A DNA stretch of 64,000 bases from Pontibacter coccineus (GTDB taxonomy: Bacteria > Bacteroidota > Bacteroidia > Cytophagales > Hymenobacteraceae), in assembly GCF_030546575.1 (NCBI RefSeq), contig NZ_JAUOTN010000009.1, positions 62,001 through 126,000 of the forward strand. Direction: 5' to 3'. A model generated the notes under the pieces. The model was not told where the DNA came from and searched no databases. It was given only the letters and a program-made list of their open reading frames with translations. The position numbers and the translations under genes are program-made. Numbering within the stretch: the stretch's first letter is position 1; each line of letters starts with the position of its first letter. Shown here in pieces: positions 1-9,218 of the stretch.

Positions 1-1006
1 TGTCGATAACCCGGGTGGTGAGCCAGCCGCCGTACAGGACGATCGTGAAGACGTAGGCGATGGTATTGAGCAGACTCCATTTCTTAAAGTAGGCCAGCAC
101 CAGTATACCCAGGTTCAGGACAAGGATGAAGACGAAGAGCGCAATGTAGTTACCCTCGCCTGAACTCGCCATAAAGGGGCTGGCAAAACCTCCTATCAGG
201 GCCAGCACGGCCAGTTCCATGCGGTTGTAGGCAATGGAGAGGAAGATAGTAAAGCCGGTGATGACTACCATTAGCAGGAAGGCTACGGTCTGGCTAAAGA
301 TCTGGTACTCGTGAAAGGCGATGGCAATGGTGAAGTATAAGACGGCCATACCGCCACCTACCAGCACTGAGCTAAAGGCCTGGTAGGTCTTTTGAAGACG
401 ATGCGCTACAGCCAGCAAAGCACCGCCAGCCAATATGCCAATGGCCACACGACCTACTTCATTGATCCAGTCCTGGTCGATGGCGTACTTCACGAAGAAG
501 CCGATGCCCAGCACCAGTATCGCTATACCCAGCTTGTTGATCAGGTTCTCGCCAATGAACTTCTCCCAGTCAAGGTTCTCGCGGAATTTATCAAAGATGG
601 AGGGCTCCGTTGCCTCCGCAGGCACCTCACTGAAGGCAGCAGTGGGTATAGGCTGTCTGAGTGGTATGGCGCCCGGCACGGGACGGCTTTCTAACTCTGG
701 CTGAGGCTGGCGAACAGGTTCCGGGCGTGGAATAGGTATAGCCGGAGGTGGGGTTGGCGCGGCAGGCGGCGGCGTGGAAACCACCGGCGGTGCAACAGGT
801 TTTGGCCTGGACTCCTGTGCCTGTTCAGGTGCCGCCGCTATACCTGTAGCAGGTCTGGTGGCTTGTTTCTCTAGTTTGTCTCGCAGATGTAGTACTTCTG
901 ACCTCAGGTGATTGATCTCATGCCAATTCTCATCCAGCTTGCCTGAAAGCTGCTTCGAAACCCAGAAAACCAGTGCAAAAAGTAGAAGCAGCAGGGCTAT
1001 TTCCAT
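1..1006 (-). CDS. DUF2339 family multi-spanning membrane protein (C-terminus beyond window)
   Basis: The reading frame starts with ATG at 1006 and runs off the left edge, so only the N-terminal ~335 residues are visible. The start is a hydrophobic segment (MEIALLLLLFALVFW), followed by a short heptad-like stretch and a ~70-residue linker rich in Pro, Ala and Gln. Then comes the sequence WEKFIGENLINKLGIAILVL, which is characteristic of DUF2339 proteins, and a series of closely spaced transmembrane helices. DUF2339 proteins are large inner-membrane proteins of unknown biochemical role. The linker probably spaces the first helix from the polytopic body. The gene is downstream of sodA on the same strand but a terminator separates them. 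Family assignment is confident; function is unknown. Confidence 0.85.
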   Translation of the reverse strand, partial: MEIALLLLLFALVFWVSKQLSGKLDENWHEINHLRSEVLHLRDKLEKQATRPATGIAAAPEQAQESRPKPVAPPVVSTPPPAAPTPPPAIPIPRPEPVRQPQPELESRPVPGAIPLRQPIPTAAFSEVPAEATEPSIFDKFRENLDWEKFIGENLINKLGIAILVLGIGFFVKYAIDQDWINEVGRVAIGILAGGALLAVAHRLQKTYQAFSSVLVGGGMAVLYFTIAIAFHEYQIFSQTVAFLLMVVITGFTIFLSIAYNRMELAVLALIGGFASPFMASSGEGNYIALFVFILVLNLGILVLAYFKKWSLLNTIAYVFTIVLYGGWLTTRVID

Positions 1007-1084
1007 ACCAAAGCAAAAATTAATTATTCCCTATATTAAATATTTTTCGCTTCATTCTAAAATCATTTTGTGCAGGGTTAAACG

Positions 1085-1118
1085 AAAAAAGGCCCTCCTG
1101 CAATAGGAGGGCCTTTTC
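1085..1118 (-). terminator. Rho-independent terminator after sodA
   Basis: A 9-bp GC-rich stem (GGCCCTCCT paired with AGGAGGGCC) with a 5-nt loop ends in a T-run when read on the minus strand, 20 bases past the sodA stop. Confidence 0.85.
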
Positions 1119-1137
1119 TGGTTGTAAGTGTTATACC

Positions 1138-1746
1138 TTACTTCGCCTCGTTGTAGCGACGTGTTACTTCTTCCCAGTTCACCACGTTCCAGAAGGCATT
1201 CACGTAGTCCGGACGACGGTTCTGGTAGTTGAGATAGTAAGCGTGCTCCCATACGTCAAGACCCAGGATTGGCTGTCCGCCGCAACCTTCCGCAAATGGC
1301 ATCAGTGTGTTGTCCTGGTTTGGTGTGGAGCAAATTTCCAGCGTGTTGCCTTTAACGCACAGCCAGGCCCAGCCAGAGCCGAAACGGGTAGCCGCTGCTG
1401 CATTGAACTTCTCTTTCATCTGGTCGAAAGAACCAAAAGCGGAGTTGATCGCATCAGCAAGTTCACCAGATGGCTGTCCGCCACCGTTTGGAGAAAGAAC
1501 TGTCCAGAACAGGTTGTGGTTGTAGTAGCCACCGCCGTTGTTGCGAACCGCTTTGTTGTCCTCCTTCACATTCTGCATGATCTCCTCGATGCTCATGTTC
1601 TCCATCTCAGTGCCCGCGATCGCCTTGTTCAGGTTGTCGGTGTAGGCCTGGTGGTGTTTCGTATGGTGGATTTCCATGGTGCGCGCGTCAATGTGTGGTT
1701 CCAGCGCGTCGTAGGCGTAAGGTAGTTTCGGTAATTCGAAAGCCAT
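1138..1746 (-). CDS. sodA: Superoxide dismutase (Mn/Fe family)
   Basis: A full-length 202-residue Fe/Mn superoxide dismutase that converts superoxide to oxygen and hydrogen peroxide in the cytoplasm. The metal ligands are visible: His27 (MEIHH), His77 (YYNHNLFW), Asp164 and His168 (DVWEHAYY). The signature DVWEHAYY is intact. Gln144 in the NQDN motif and the GGGYYNH segment resemble the manganese-type active site, but cambialistic enzymes exist, so metal preference cannot be settled from sequence. There is no signal peptide. It is a single-gene unit closed by the hairpin at 1085-1118. Its product would protect against superoxide leaking from the respiratory chain encoded nearby, although that link is contextual. 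Confidence 0.95.
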   Translation of the reverse strand: MAFELPKLPYAYDALEPHIDARTMEIHHTKHHQAYTDNLNKAIAGTEMENMSIEEIMQNVKEDNKAVRNNGGGYYNHNLFWTVLSPNGGGQPSGELADAINSAFGSFDQMKEKFNAAAATRFGSGWAWLCVKGNTLEICSTPNQDNTLMPFAEGCGGQPILGLDVWEHAYYLNYQNRRPDYVNAFWNVVNWEEVTRRYNEAK

Positions 1747-1833
1747 AGTTTTATGTGGTTATATATGTGAATAATAGCATGCGTACAGGTTTAAGGATGT
1801 ACGTATGCGTTTGAAATGCGAGTTTCAATTTAG

Positions 1834-2283
1834 TTATTTTCTTTTAGCTGCAAAAAAAGCAGCCATCAGTTCGGCGCACTCCTGCGCCATCACGCCGCTC
1901 ACCATTTCGGTTTTGGGGTGTAGCAGGTTGCCTACTCTTCTATACCCACGCTTGGGCTCAGATGTTCCGTAGACCACCCGTTTAAGCTGGGCCCAGTAGC
2001 TGGCGCCCGCGCACATCACGCAGGGTTCCACTGTTACAAACAGCGTGCAGTCGTTCAGGTACTTGTTGCCCAGGTGCTCGGCCGCTGCCGTGAGCGCCAG
2101 CATTTCGGCATGGGCGGTTACGTCGTTCAGCTTTTCGGTCTGGTTATAGGCTTTGGCAATGATGCGGTTGTTGCTCACAATCACAGCCCCGATCGGTATT
2201 TCCCCCTCCTCAAAGGCGTACGTTGCCTGCCGGTAGGCCTCCTGCATAAAATGGTCGTCGCTGTGTATCGATAGTAAGTCCAC
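1834..2283 (-). CDS. tadA: tRNA(adenosine34) deaminase-like protein
   Basis: A zinc-dependent cytidine/adenosine deaminase fold of ~149 residues. The catalytic HAE motif (AHAEMLAL) and the PCVMC zinc-binding pair are present, and the order and C-terminal helix fit TadA, which converts adenosine 34 to inosine in tRNA-Arg(ACG). A longer frame reaches 2322, but its TTG start lies inside the T-run of the terminator of the upstream gene. I therefore prefer the GTG at 2283, which gives the short N-terminus usual for TadA. An internal ATG in FMQEAYRQ would be slightly too short. No Shine-Dalgarno sequence is visible. A role as a guanine or cytosine deaminase is the alternative. Confidence 0.85.
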   Translation of the reverse strand: MDLLSIHSDDHFMQEAYRQATYAFEEGEIPIGAVIVSNNRIIAKAYNQTEKLNDVTAHAEMLALTAAAEHLGNKYLNDCTLFVTVEPCVMCAGASYWAQLKRVVYGTSEPKRGYRRVGNLLHPKTEMVSGVMAQECAELMAAFFAAKRK

Positions 2284-2320
2284 AGGTATAGGTATTATAG
2301 TTCGCTTTTTCACAAGATAC

Positions 2321-2352
2321 AAAAAAAAAGCCCCTCCGGCAAAGGAGAGGCC
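2321..2352 (-). terminator. Terminator between the 2378 gene and tadA
   Basis: Minus-strand hairpin (GGCCTCTCC and GGAGGGGC arms, 6-nt loop) followed by nine T residues. It closes the gene at 2378-2938 and rules out the TTG start for tadA. Confidence 0.85.
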
Positions 2353-2377
2353 ATAATGATCAGGTATACGGAGTAGT

Positions 2378-2938
2378 CTACTTTATCTTTATTTTCAGGG
2401 AGCCCATTACCTCGCGGGCTGTGTCCTGCCAGTCGTTCTTCATCATGAAGGGCATGTGCAGCGAGAACACCATCAGCTGATTGCCTTGCACCGTGTAGAG
2501 CATGATGCTGTACTTCTGCACAGGAGCCAGGTGGCTGCCGCTGCGCTCGTCGGCCATTACTGACACAAACTCAAACAATATGTAGTCGCGGCCATTGATG
2601 TTGGCGACCTCGTCTCTAATGAAGTCCACTTTCGTGAACCGCTCCAGCAGGTTGGCCTTGTACACTTCGCGGAGCATCTTCAGATCCCGTGCGCGAAACT
2701 GGGAGCGCTTCTGGGTCATGCTGAAGTCCACCTGGCCATTGGGGCTTGAGTAGACCGCAACCGGGCGGTTGGCAGCCGGGTACTTGCTGGCAATGCCTTC
2801 GTCATGGAGCGGGGTGAAATCGCGGGGCAGCATGATGCTGACCTCTTTGGTGATCTGGGTCTTCTTTAGTTTAGTGTCGGCAAGAGTGGCGCCGGCAATC
2901 AGGATAATAGCTAAGAAGGCTAAGTAACGCATGTTCAT
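2378..2938 (-). CDS. Secreted protein of unknown function, PsbP/DcrB-like by pattern
   Basis: 186 residues beginning with a short signal peptide (MRYLAFLAIILIAGATLA, cleavage probably after ALA). The mature part has alternating beta-rich segments and ends with a W-x3-A-x2-VMGSLKIK pattern like that of PsbP- or DUF1795-type domains, where a strand precedes a final helix and strand. I do not recognise a specific family and assign no function. There is no lipobox Cys, so a periplasmic location is likely. The ATG at 2932 (two codons in) is an equally good start. A strong terminator follows. Confidence 0.7.
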   Translation of the reverse strand: MNMRYLAFLAIILIAGATLADTKLKKTQITKEVSIMLPRDFTPLHDEGIASKYPAANRPVAVYSSPNGQVDFSMTQKRSQFRARDLKMLREVYKANLLERFTKVDFIRDEVANINGRDYILFEFVSVMADERSGSHLAPVQKYSIMLYTVQGNQLMVFSLHMPFMMKNDWQDTAREVMGSLKIKIK

Positions 2939-3138
2939 AGGGTTGTTGGTGCAAAGGTATCAAATATTAAGGACTGTGAGGGAGCGGAGCAATTATTTTG
3001 CCAAAGCCAAAGCAGTGCCTGATGTATACCTGTCGGGTTTATATCTTCTGTTGGTGGATGACGTTAGAAAAGTAACAGCTGGACGCAACCGTATAATTCC
3101 AGCCGCCTGAAATTAAACAACACTTAAACGTAAAAGCT

Positions 3139-3570
3139 ATGTTAGGAAACATCATCAACAGTGTAAAAGGGCAGCTGACCGGCGAGCTGCAAGACAAGTT
3201 CAAACTAGACCCGCAGCAGGCCAACCAGTCGGTAGACCTGGCCCAGAACCATGTGGAGGAAGGCCTCAAAAAAGAGGCCTCGGGTGGAGATGCCGGCAGC
3301 ATCATGAACATGCTCAAAGGTCAGAAGTCGCCACAGGACAGCCCGGCCATGAACGGTTTGATCCAGAAATATCTGGGCGACCTGACCTCAAAAGTGGGTA
3401 TACCGCAGTCGGTGGCGCAGCAGGTAGCGCCCTTTGTAGTGTCGTTTCTGATGAACAAAATCGGCGGCAACGTCAACAGCCAGTCAGACTTAATGGGTAT
3501 GCTGGGCGGCGGCCTGACGGACAAGCTGCCGAAAGGGCTGGGGGACAAACTCGGCGGCCTTTTTAAATAA
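3139..3570 (+). CDS. DUF937-like protein of unknown function
   Basis: 143 residues with no signal peptide or membrane segment. It is Gly-, Gln- and Asn-rich, with repeating amphipathic helices (LGNIINSVKGQL, VGIPQSVAQQVAPFVVSFLM) and a glycine-rich C-terminal end (MLGGGLTDKLPKGLGDKLGG). The arrangement resembles DUF937/YidB-type small helical proteins, whose role is not established. The start ATG lies ~70 bases after an AT-rich leader and the gene is followed by a strong terminator, so it is probably a monocistronic, well-expressed gene. The family call is tentative; the coding call is firm. Confidence 0.75.
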   Translation: MLGNIINSVKGQLTGELQDKFKLDPQQANQSVDLAQNHVEEGLKKEASGGDAGSIMNMLKGQKSPQDSPAMNGLIQKYLGDLTSKVGIPQSVAQQVAPFVVSFLMNKIGGNVNSQSDLMGMLGGGLTDKLPKGLGDKLGGLFK

Positions 3571-3592
3571 GCTGCCCCGTGGCCTGTAAATA

Positions 3593-3627
3593 AGAGAAGC
3601 CATACCTAGCAGGTATGGCTTCTCTTT
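3593..3627 (+). terminator. Terminator with AGGTAT/ATACCT arms
   Basis: A perfect 15-bp stem (AGAGAAGCCATACCT against its complement) with a 4-nt loop, then TTT. The arms contain one inverted pair of the window-wide AGGTAT element. Confidence 0.85.
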
Positions 3628-4143
3628 GGTTGTGTTGTTGTGCTTTTTGGTTGCAAGTTGGCAACTTACTTACATCTCACCTTAAACAAGTATGCCTGTA
3701 ATTGCCGGAGCGGGGAGCTCCTGGCAATGTCTTTAAATTAATATTCTGAGTTATAGCGCGTTCGGATGACTTCTTAACCAAACCAATCGCTAAAAAGTTT
3801 ACAGTGGCTTAAAGAAAAGCGGTAGTGCCTTTAGCCGGCTACCGGACAGGTAGCAGTTGTCTGCCATCCTGATTGTGGCGCAAAGATAGCATTAAATTCG
3901 ATTTGAGACCCGATCCGTTATCAGGAGGTCGGTTTTCCCGACCGAGGTGATGCAGAGATTTACCCATGCCCTACTAAATAAGGTATTTGGACGGATATAT
4001 CAAAATATACTATACAAATCGCCGCTTTTGATCGACCAACCCAGCAGTTGTCTCAACAGAATAGATTTGTCACTATGTGCTAAAGTGCTTAATTTTACCT
4101 GCTAGTAGGTAAGTTAAATCAGTTGTATATTCCAACTGCCGGC
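3628..4143. other. Gene-free stretch with two hairpins
   Basis: About 515 bases with no credible ORF. Two stem-loops stand out: 3701-3728 (ATTGCC and GGAGC arms, one bulge) and 3927-3943 (GGTCGG/CCGACC, 5-nt loop). Neither has a T-run, so they are not obvious terminators. They lie upstream of the GtrA-like gene and could belong to its leader. Confidence 0.4.
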
Positions 4144-4539
4144 ATGTCCGAAGGTATAAGCGCGCTCTTTCTAAAATTCCTGAAGTTTGGTCTGGTAGGC
4201 TTTACAGGGCTCATCATTGATTTTGGTGTTACTTTTCTGGCCAAGGAAAGGCTGCGCTGGAACAAGTACGTGGCCAACAGCCTGGGCTTTGCACTGGCCA
4301 GCATCAACAACTACATCCTCAACCGCCTCTGGACCTTCCACAGCCGCGACCCCGAAATAGGCTGGCAGTTCTCTAAGTTCCTGCTGGTGGCCGTGGCCGG
4401 CCTGATCATCAACAACCTGATCATTTACCTGCTCACCGAAAAAGGGAAGCTCAACTTCTACTTTTCCAAATTCATCGCCATCGTGCTGGTGTTTATCTGG
4501 AACTTCCTGCTCAACTACCTCTATACCTTCACCCGCTAG
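4144..4539 (+). CDS. GtrA-family membrane protein
   Basis: About 131 residues with four predicted transmembrane helices in the GtrA layout (FLKFGLVGFTGLIIDFGVTF, then SINNYILNRLWTF, then two C-terminal helices ending NFLLNYLYTFTR). GtrA proteins are thought to move polyprenyl-phosphate-linked sugars across the inner membrane or assist glycosyltransferases that use them. I chose the ATG at 4144 over the TTG at 4123 because it gives the usual short cytoplasmic N-terminus. The stop codon abuts the stop of the convergent glycosyltransferase gene with no bases between. The pairing suggests, but does not prove, a shared role in cell-surface glycan assembly. Confidence 0.85.
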   Translation: MSEGISALFLKFLKFGLVGFTGLIIDFGVTFLAKERLRWNKYVANSLGFALASINNYILNRLWTFHSRDPEIGWQFSKFLLVAVAGLIINNLIIYLLTEKGKLNFYFSKFIAIVLVFIWNFLLNYLYTFTR

Positions 4540-6159
4540 TTACTCACCCTTGATGCGGTAGATGCGCACGTGCTCGTCTTTGTGAACGCGTGGGTTGAGG
4601 AAGTGCAGCACCCGGTCGTAGAGCGAAGGCGTGATGGTCGTTTCCAGCTCCAGCGCAGGGTATAGGCTGTTGATGCGCTGCATGCGCTCCTCCATGTCCT
4701 TCTGGCCTACCACCACCACATAGTCCGGCTGGTAAGGGTATAGGCTGAGCTCCGTTTGCAGGCTGTCCAGCGACTTCTCGCCGTTCAGGCTGTAGGTCAT
4801 CGCAAAATCTTGCGGGAGCGGCTTACCGGCTTTGTACGCGTCCCAGTCGCGCTTTTGGTTGAAGTGGTACTCGTGAAACTCGGCGGCCAGGCGGTTCAGG
4901 TAATAGAGCGGCGGCTGCTTCATGGACGAATTGCCAAACTCGAGCAGCACGGCATCCAGGTCCTGCTTCTCCGACAGGTATACGAGCGGCGCAATGCGGC
5001 TCTTTTTAGTGTAAGTGAACGACATGGCCACGGCCACCACAATGTTGATGATCCAGAAGAAGGCCCAGCTGGCAGCCAGTAGCTTTTTGCGGCCCTGCCA
5101 GAATTTAGAAGTGCGCACAAAGTCCTGCCAGCCAATCACGCCCAGCACCATGATGAGTGGGAAGAGCGGCAGAATGAAGCGCTCCTGTTTGTTCGGGAAA
5201 AGGGAGTGCACCACAAAAAACAGCAATCCGGCCCAGAAGAGCATGGGCGCCAGTTTGGCCGTGCGGCTATAGCCCAGCAGCAGGTATACGCTAATGGGCG
5301 GCACCATAAAGCCCAGGATGGTCAGCAGGAAACGGTATACCGGCCCGGTGCTGTAGTTGTAGGCATTGTCGGTGTTGTAGAAGAAATAAGTAACCACCGA
5401 GTGAAAAGGGTAGTCAAAGAAGATCAGGTCGATCGTGCCCTGGATCAGGGTAGCCATCAGCAGGAAACCCAGCACCAGCCAGGCGGCCTCTTTCCACTGA
5501 CGGCGGTAAAGCAGCACCATACCTGCGCCCACGGCAAAAAGCGCCGTATGGTAACGCAGCACAAAAGCCAGCGCAAAGAGCGCCCCCGCCCAGAGGAAGT
5601 GCAGGTTCTTTTTCCGGTCATCCTGCTTGAGCATAAAATAAAAAGCGGCCAGGTATGGCGGAATGCACACCATCTCGACCAGGTTGCGCACACTCATAAA
5701 TGGCATAAACCACATCAGCGCCAGCATCAGCCCCACAATGCGGGCATTGGCCTGGTTCGAAAGGCGCTCTGTGATCTTATAGCCATAGTACACAATCAGC
5801 AGCGAGTACAGCCCGTGCAGCACCCGCACAATGGTCATTTTGGTGTCCGGGTTCGTGATGCCCACACTCTCCATCAGGTAAATCAGGCCGTAGTGTATAC
5901 CTGCGTAAAACATGCTGTGGCGCGGTGGCATGGGCTCGTGCAGCCACGAAGGCAAGCCATAAAGCCAGTGCTGCGCAATTGTGATCACGTCAAAGTGATC
6001 GTCGTGAAAAGCAAAGCCCTTCGAAAAGAAAGCAGCCACCATGCGGATGATAAAAGCGATCAGCATGATGAGCGACAGCGGTACCATGAGCCGGTTATGG
6101 ACGCCGACCTGATCGGCCGTAGTGAGCTTTTCGGGAGCGGTTTGAGAAGAGAAAGACAT
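4540..6159 (-). CDS. Alg9/GPI-mannosyltransferase-like GT-C membrane glycosyltransferase
   Basis: 539 residues with about ten hydrophobic segments, built like a GT-C fold lipid-sugar-dependent glycosyltransferase. The first periplasmic loop carries an acidic pair (FAFHDDHFDV), the usual catalytic site in GT-C enzymes. The sequence HSLFPNKQERFILPLFPL matches the HKE-x-RF motif of the Alg9/PIG-B family (GT22). The C-terminal ~150 residues form a soluble domain. The substrate is unknown; mannosyl transfer to a surface glycan is the family expectation. It is divergent from the glycerophosphodiesterase gene with an 86-base shared upstream region, and convergent with the GtrA-like gene. Confidence 0.8.
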   Translation of the reverse strand: MSFSSQTAPEKLTTADQVGVHNRLMVPLSLIMLIAFIIRMVAAFFSKGFAFHDDHFDVITIAQHWLYGLPSWLHEPMPPRHSMFYAGIHYGLIYLMESVGITNPDTKMTIVRVLHGLYSLLIVYYGYKITERLSNQANARIVGLMLALMWFMPFMSVRNLVEMVCIPPYLAAFYFMLKQDDRKKNLHFLWAGALFALAFVLRYHTALFAVGAGMVLLYRRQWKEAAWLVLGFLLMATLIQGTIDLIFFDYPFHSVVTYFFYNTDNAYNYSTGPVYRFLLTILGFMVPPISVYLLLGYSRTAKLAPMLFWAGLLFFVVHSLFPNKQERFILPLFPLIMVLGVIGWQDFVRTSKFWQGRKKLLAASWAFFWIINIVVAVAMSFTYTKKSRIAPLVYLSEKQDLDAVLLEFGNSSMKQPPLYYLNRLAAEFHEYHFNQKRDWDAYKAGKPLPQDFAMTYSLNGEKSLDSLQTELSLYPYQPDYVVVVGQKDMEERMQRINSLYPALELETTITPSLYDRVLHFLNPRVHKDEHVRIYRIKGE

Positions 6160-6245
6160 AAGGCAGTATTATTGAATAGGGATTGACCTATGATTATTTA
6201 AGAAAATCCGTTCCAAAGTTACAGGATATACACTTAAGTTTGTGT

Positions 6246-7154
6246 ATGAATTTGACTGAGCCGAAGCATAAAGCCTCCTTTCTGACTCGCAAAAGTACCA
6301 CCTTAGGCCTGTTGGTGTTAGGTATAGCAGCACTCTCGTTGAGTGTGTACAACCTGCTACAACCCGAATCAGGCATTTACTCCCGCCATATTCTGGTGAT
6401 AGGCCATGCCGGCTCCGGCTTCTTCTCCCCCATTAACCCGTATAATCCGCTACCCGCCAACAGCATGGCTTCCATTGTGAAAGCCATGGAGGAGGACGGA
6501 GCCGATGGGGTAGAGGTGGATGTGCATGTGAGCCAGGACGGCGTACCGATTCTTTACCATGATAACACGCTGGAGACGATGAGCGAAGGGGCAGGCATCA
6601 TCGCAGAGCTGCCGGCAGCGGAGGTAGTGGGGCTCAGGTATAAGGGCGGCCCGCTATACGACTTATTCCACGACGAAAAGATCATCACGATGGAAGCCAT
6701 TCTGCAGCGTTTCCAGACCTATCCGGACCCGCCCTACCTGCACATCGATATCCGAAACCAGGACCCAAACCGGAATGCTTTCTACGCTAAATCAGTTCTG
6801 GATTTGCTCCGTAAATACAACTACCCTGTTGATAAACTAGCCTTTATTTTCAATGATCCGGCCATACTGCATACGGTGCGCGAACTGGAACCGGAGGCGA
6901 TGCTGATGCTGGACGCCGGCGAGGACTTTGACCTTTCGGCACAGCAGGCGCTGGACAATCAACTGCATGGCGTGACTGCCAATGGCAAGCACGTGAGCCG
7001 GGAGCAGCTGCTGCGGGCAAGAGCACAGGGTTTGCAGGTGGTGCTGTTTGGGGGTAAATCGAAAGGGAGCATTGCCAAAATGCTGGAGATGGAGCCCGAC
7101 GCCATACAGGTGAACAACGTGAGGCGCATGCGCTCGCTTTTGGGCAGCGAATAG
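6246..7154 (+). CDS. Glycerophosphodiester phosphodiesterase family protein
   Basis: About 302 residues: an N-terminal transmembrane anchor (LGLLVLGIAALSLSVYNLL) and then a GDPD TIM barrel facing the periplasm. Diagnostic motifs are GHAGSG (catalytic His), PANS (in place of the usual PENT), DGVEVDVHVSQDGVPILYHD (Glu/Asp metal ligands and second His) and HIDIR. The enzyme hydrolyses glycerophosphodiesters to glycerol 3-phosphate and an alcohol. An upstream TTG at 6183 would add 21 polar residues; the ATG at 6246 puts the anchor near the N-terminus and is preferred. The HAGSG variant of the usual HRG motif is typical of a subgroup, so exact substrate is open. Confidence 0.85.
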   Translation: MNLTEPKHKASFLTRKSTTLGLLVLGIAALSLSVYNLLQPESGIYSRHILVIGHAGSGFFSPINPYNPLPANSMASIVKAMEEDGADGVEVDVHVSQDGVPILYHDNTLETMSEGAGIIAELPAAEVVGLRYKGGPLYDLFHDEKIITMEAILQRFQTYPDPPYLHIDIRNQDPNRNAFYAKSVLDLLRKYNYPVDKLAFIFNDPAILHTVRELEPEAMLMLDAGEDFDLSAQQALDNQLHGVTANGKHVSREQLLRARAQGLQVVLFGGKSKGSIAKMLEMEPDAIQVNNVRRMRSLLGSE

Positions 7155-7162
7155 GGCTAAAT

Positions 7163-7243
7163 TTAGCCTACCAACATCATCAGCAACGCAAGCAGGATAA
7201 ATGCCAGGGCGATGTTTCGGAAGGTGAACAAATTGCGCTTCAT
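7163..7243 (-). CDS. Possible 26-residue membrane microprotein
   Basis: A small reading frame opposite and just beyond the glycerophosphodiesterase stop. It encodes a basic N-terminus (MKRNLFTFRN) followed by a single hydrophobic helix (IALAFILLALLMMLVG) that ends at the stop. The positive-inside layout is that of a bitopic inner-membrane microprotein. The stop overlaps the short inverted repeat GGCTAAATTTAGCC. There is no Shine-Dalgarno site, which is normal here. No database support was available, and chance ORFs of this size are common, so this rests on composition alone. Confidence 0.4.
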   Translation of the reverse strand: MKRNLFTFRNIALAFILLALLMMLVG

Positions 7244-7372
7244 GATAAGATTCCTGTTACAGGCAATTTCAGTTACAGGTATAATAACGTAATAAGGTAT
7301 ACCTGAGATTAGCCTTGCAAGATTATACCTCCTCTGCCCTTGTTTTTCGAGGTATGGCAGCGAAACAATTAT

Positions 7373-7380
7373 TACTTTTG
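7373..7380 (+). promoter_or_regulatory. -7 box (TACTTTTG) of aspS
   Basis: Exact match to the Bacteroidota housekeeping -7 consensus TAnnTTTG, 26 bases before the aspS ATG. No convincing -33 element is seen at the expected distance. Confidence 0.6.
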
Positions 7381-7406
7381 CACTATATCATAACAAAACG
7401 ACATTT

Positions 7407-9164
7407 ATGCTCCGGACACATACTTGCGGCGAACTAAGAATAGACAATGTAGGCGAAGAGGTTATACTGACAGGCTGGGTACAGCGCCTGCGCGACAAGG
7501 GCGGCATGCTCTGGATCGACCTGCGCGACCGCTACGGCATCACACAGCTCACCTTCGAAGACGGTGTAACGTCGGCGCACCTTTTTGAGGCAGCCCGCGG
7601 GCTCGGCCGTGAGTACGTGATCAGGGTAGTAGGCAAAGTGATCGAGCGCTACTCCAAAAACGACAAGATCCCGACCGGCGATATTGAGATTCATGCCACT
7701 AAAATAGAGGTGCTCAACGCCGCCAAGTTGCCTCCGTTTATGATCGAGGATGAGACCGACGGTGGCGACGACCTGCGCATGAAGTACCGCTACCTGGACC
7801 TGCGCCGTACCCCGGTGCGTCGCAACCTCGAGCTGCGCCACCAGATGATGCGTGCCGTGCGGGCCTACCTGGACGAGCATTATTTTATTGAGGTAGAGAC
7901 CCCGGTACTGATCAAATCGACGCCGGAAGGAGCCCGCGACTTTGTGGTGCCAAGCCGCATGAACCCGGGCGAGTTCTACGCCCTGCCGCAGTCGCCGCAG
8001 ACATTCAAGCAATTGCTGATGGTGTCTGGTTTCGACAAGTACTACCAGATTGTAAAATGTTTCCGCGACGAAGACCTGCGTGCCGACCGTCAGCCTGAAT
8101 TCACCCAGATCGACTGCGAGCTTTCTTTTGTGACCCAGGAAGACATCCTCAACACATTCGAAGGCCTGATCCGTCACCTGTTCCTGAAAGTGAAGGGCGT
8201 GCATATTGCGAAACTACCGCGCATGACGTATGCCGACGCCATGAAGTTCTACGGCTCCGACAAGCCGGATACCCGTTTCGACATGCGTTTCGTAGAGCTC
8301 AATCCGATTGTGAAGAACAAAGGCTTTAAAGTATTTGATGACGCTGAATTGGTGGTAGGCATAAACGCCAAAGGCGCCGCCAGCTATACCCGCAAGCAAC
8401 TCGACGAGCTGACCGATTTCGTGAAGCGTCCGCAGATCGGCGCGACCGGTTTGGTATATGCTCGTGTGCAGGAAGATGGTACTGTGAAGTCATCGGTTGA
8501 CAAGTTCTATACCCCGGAAGACCTGCAGGATTGGGCAACAGCCTTCAACGCTGAGCCGGGTGACCTGATTATGGTGCTGGCTGGTGGTAGAGACAAAACG
8601 CGCAAAGCCCTGAACGAGCTTCGTTTGGAGATGGGCGAGCGTATGGGATTGCGTGATAAGAACATATTCTCACCGCTGTGGGTAGTGGACTTCCCGCTGC
8701 TGGAGTGGGACGAGGACAGCAACCGTTACCACGCGATGCACCACCCATTCACATCGCCTAAGCCGGAAGACTTGGAGTTGATCGATGACCGCCCTGGCGA
8801 CATCCGTGCCAATGCTTATGACATGGTGATCAACGGTGTTGAAGTAGGGGGTGGCTCTATCCGTATCCACGACCGTCGTCTGCAGGAGCAGATGTTTCGC
8901 TTGCTGGGCTTCTCCAACGACGAGGCCAAAGCACAGTTCGGCTTCCTAATGGATGCCTTCGAGTACGGCGCACCGCCACACGGTGGCATCGCCTTCGGCT
9001 TCGACCGCCTATGCTCACTCTTTGGTGGCTCCGACTCCATCCGCGACTACATCGCCTTTCCGAAAAACAACTCGGGCCGCGACGTGATGATCGACGCTCC
9101 ATCACCAATCGCACATGCGCAGCTGGACGAACTGCATATCAAGATGAAGAACCTGCCTTCGTAA
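7407..9164 (+). CDS. aspS: Aspartyl-tRNA synthetase
   Basis: A 585-residue class II synthetase of the bacterial type. In order it has an N-terminal OB-fold anticodon-binding domain (residues ~1-105), the catalytic core with motif 2 ([18 protein letters not shown], ~215-235), an inserted GAD domain (~290-410), and motif 3 ([21 protein letters not shown], ~530-550). It charges tRNA-Asp with aspartate in the cytoplasm. The C-terminal catalytic signature [10 protein letters not shown] is present. Whether it also charges tRNA-Asn cannot be judged without knowing if GatCAB is encoded elsewhere. It is flanked by a good promoter -7 box and a canonical terminator, so it is probably monocistronic. Confidence 0.97.
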   Translation: MLRTHTCGELRIDNVGEEVILTGWVQRLRDKGGMLWIDLRDRYGITQLTFEDGVTSAHLFEAARGLGREYVIRVVGKVIERYSKNDKIPTGDIEIHATKIEVLNAAKLPPFMIEDETDGGDDLRMKYRYLDLRRTPVRRNLELRHQMMRAVRAYLDEHYFIEVETPVLIKSTPEGARDFVVPSRMNPGEFYALPQSPQTFKQLLMVSGFDKYYQIVKCFRDEDLRADRQPEFTQIDCELSFVTQEDILNTFEGLIRHLFLKVKGVHIAKLPRMTYADAMKFYGSDKPDTRFDMRFVELNPIVKNKGFKVFDDAELVVGINAKGAASYTRKQLDELTDFVKRPQIGATGLVYARVQEDGTVKSSVDKFYTPEDLQDWATAFNAEPGDLIMVLAGGRDKTRKALNELRLEMGERMGLRDKNIFSPLWVVDFPLLEWDEDSNRYHAMHHPFTSPKPEDLELIDDRPGDIRANAYDMVINGVEVGGGSIRIHDRRLQEQMFRLLGFSNDEAKAQFGFLMDAFEYGAPPHGGIAFGFDRLCSLFGGSDSIRDYIAFPKNNSGRDVMIDAPSPIAHAQLDELHIKMKNLPS

Positions 9165-9189
9165 GGTATAGGTATACAGAAGTATGGAA

Positions 9190-9218
9190 AAGGCTGTCCG
9201 TTCAGGACAGCCTTTTTT
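9190..9218 (+). terminator. Terminator after aspS
   Basis: A 9-bp stem AGGCTGTCC/GGACAGCCT with a 5-nt loop followed by seven T residues. Confidence 0.9.

Noticed and set aside
1052..1252. 66-codon minus-strand frame over the sodA end
   Set aside because: It overlaps the sodA C-terminus and its terminator in another frame.
5206..6186. 326-codon plus-strand frame opposite the glycosyltransferase
   Set aside because: It is rich in His, Gln and Arg with no hydrophobic core, and lies wholly antisense to a well-supported membrane protein.
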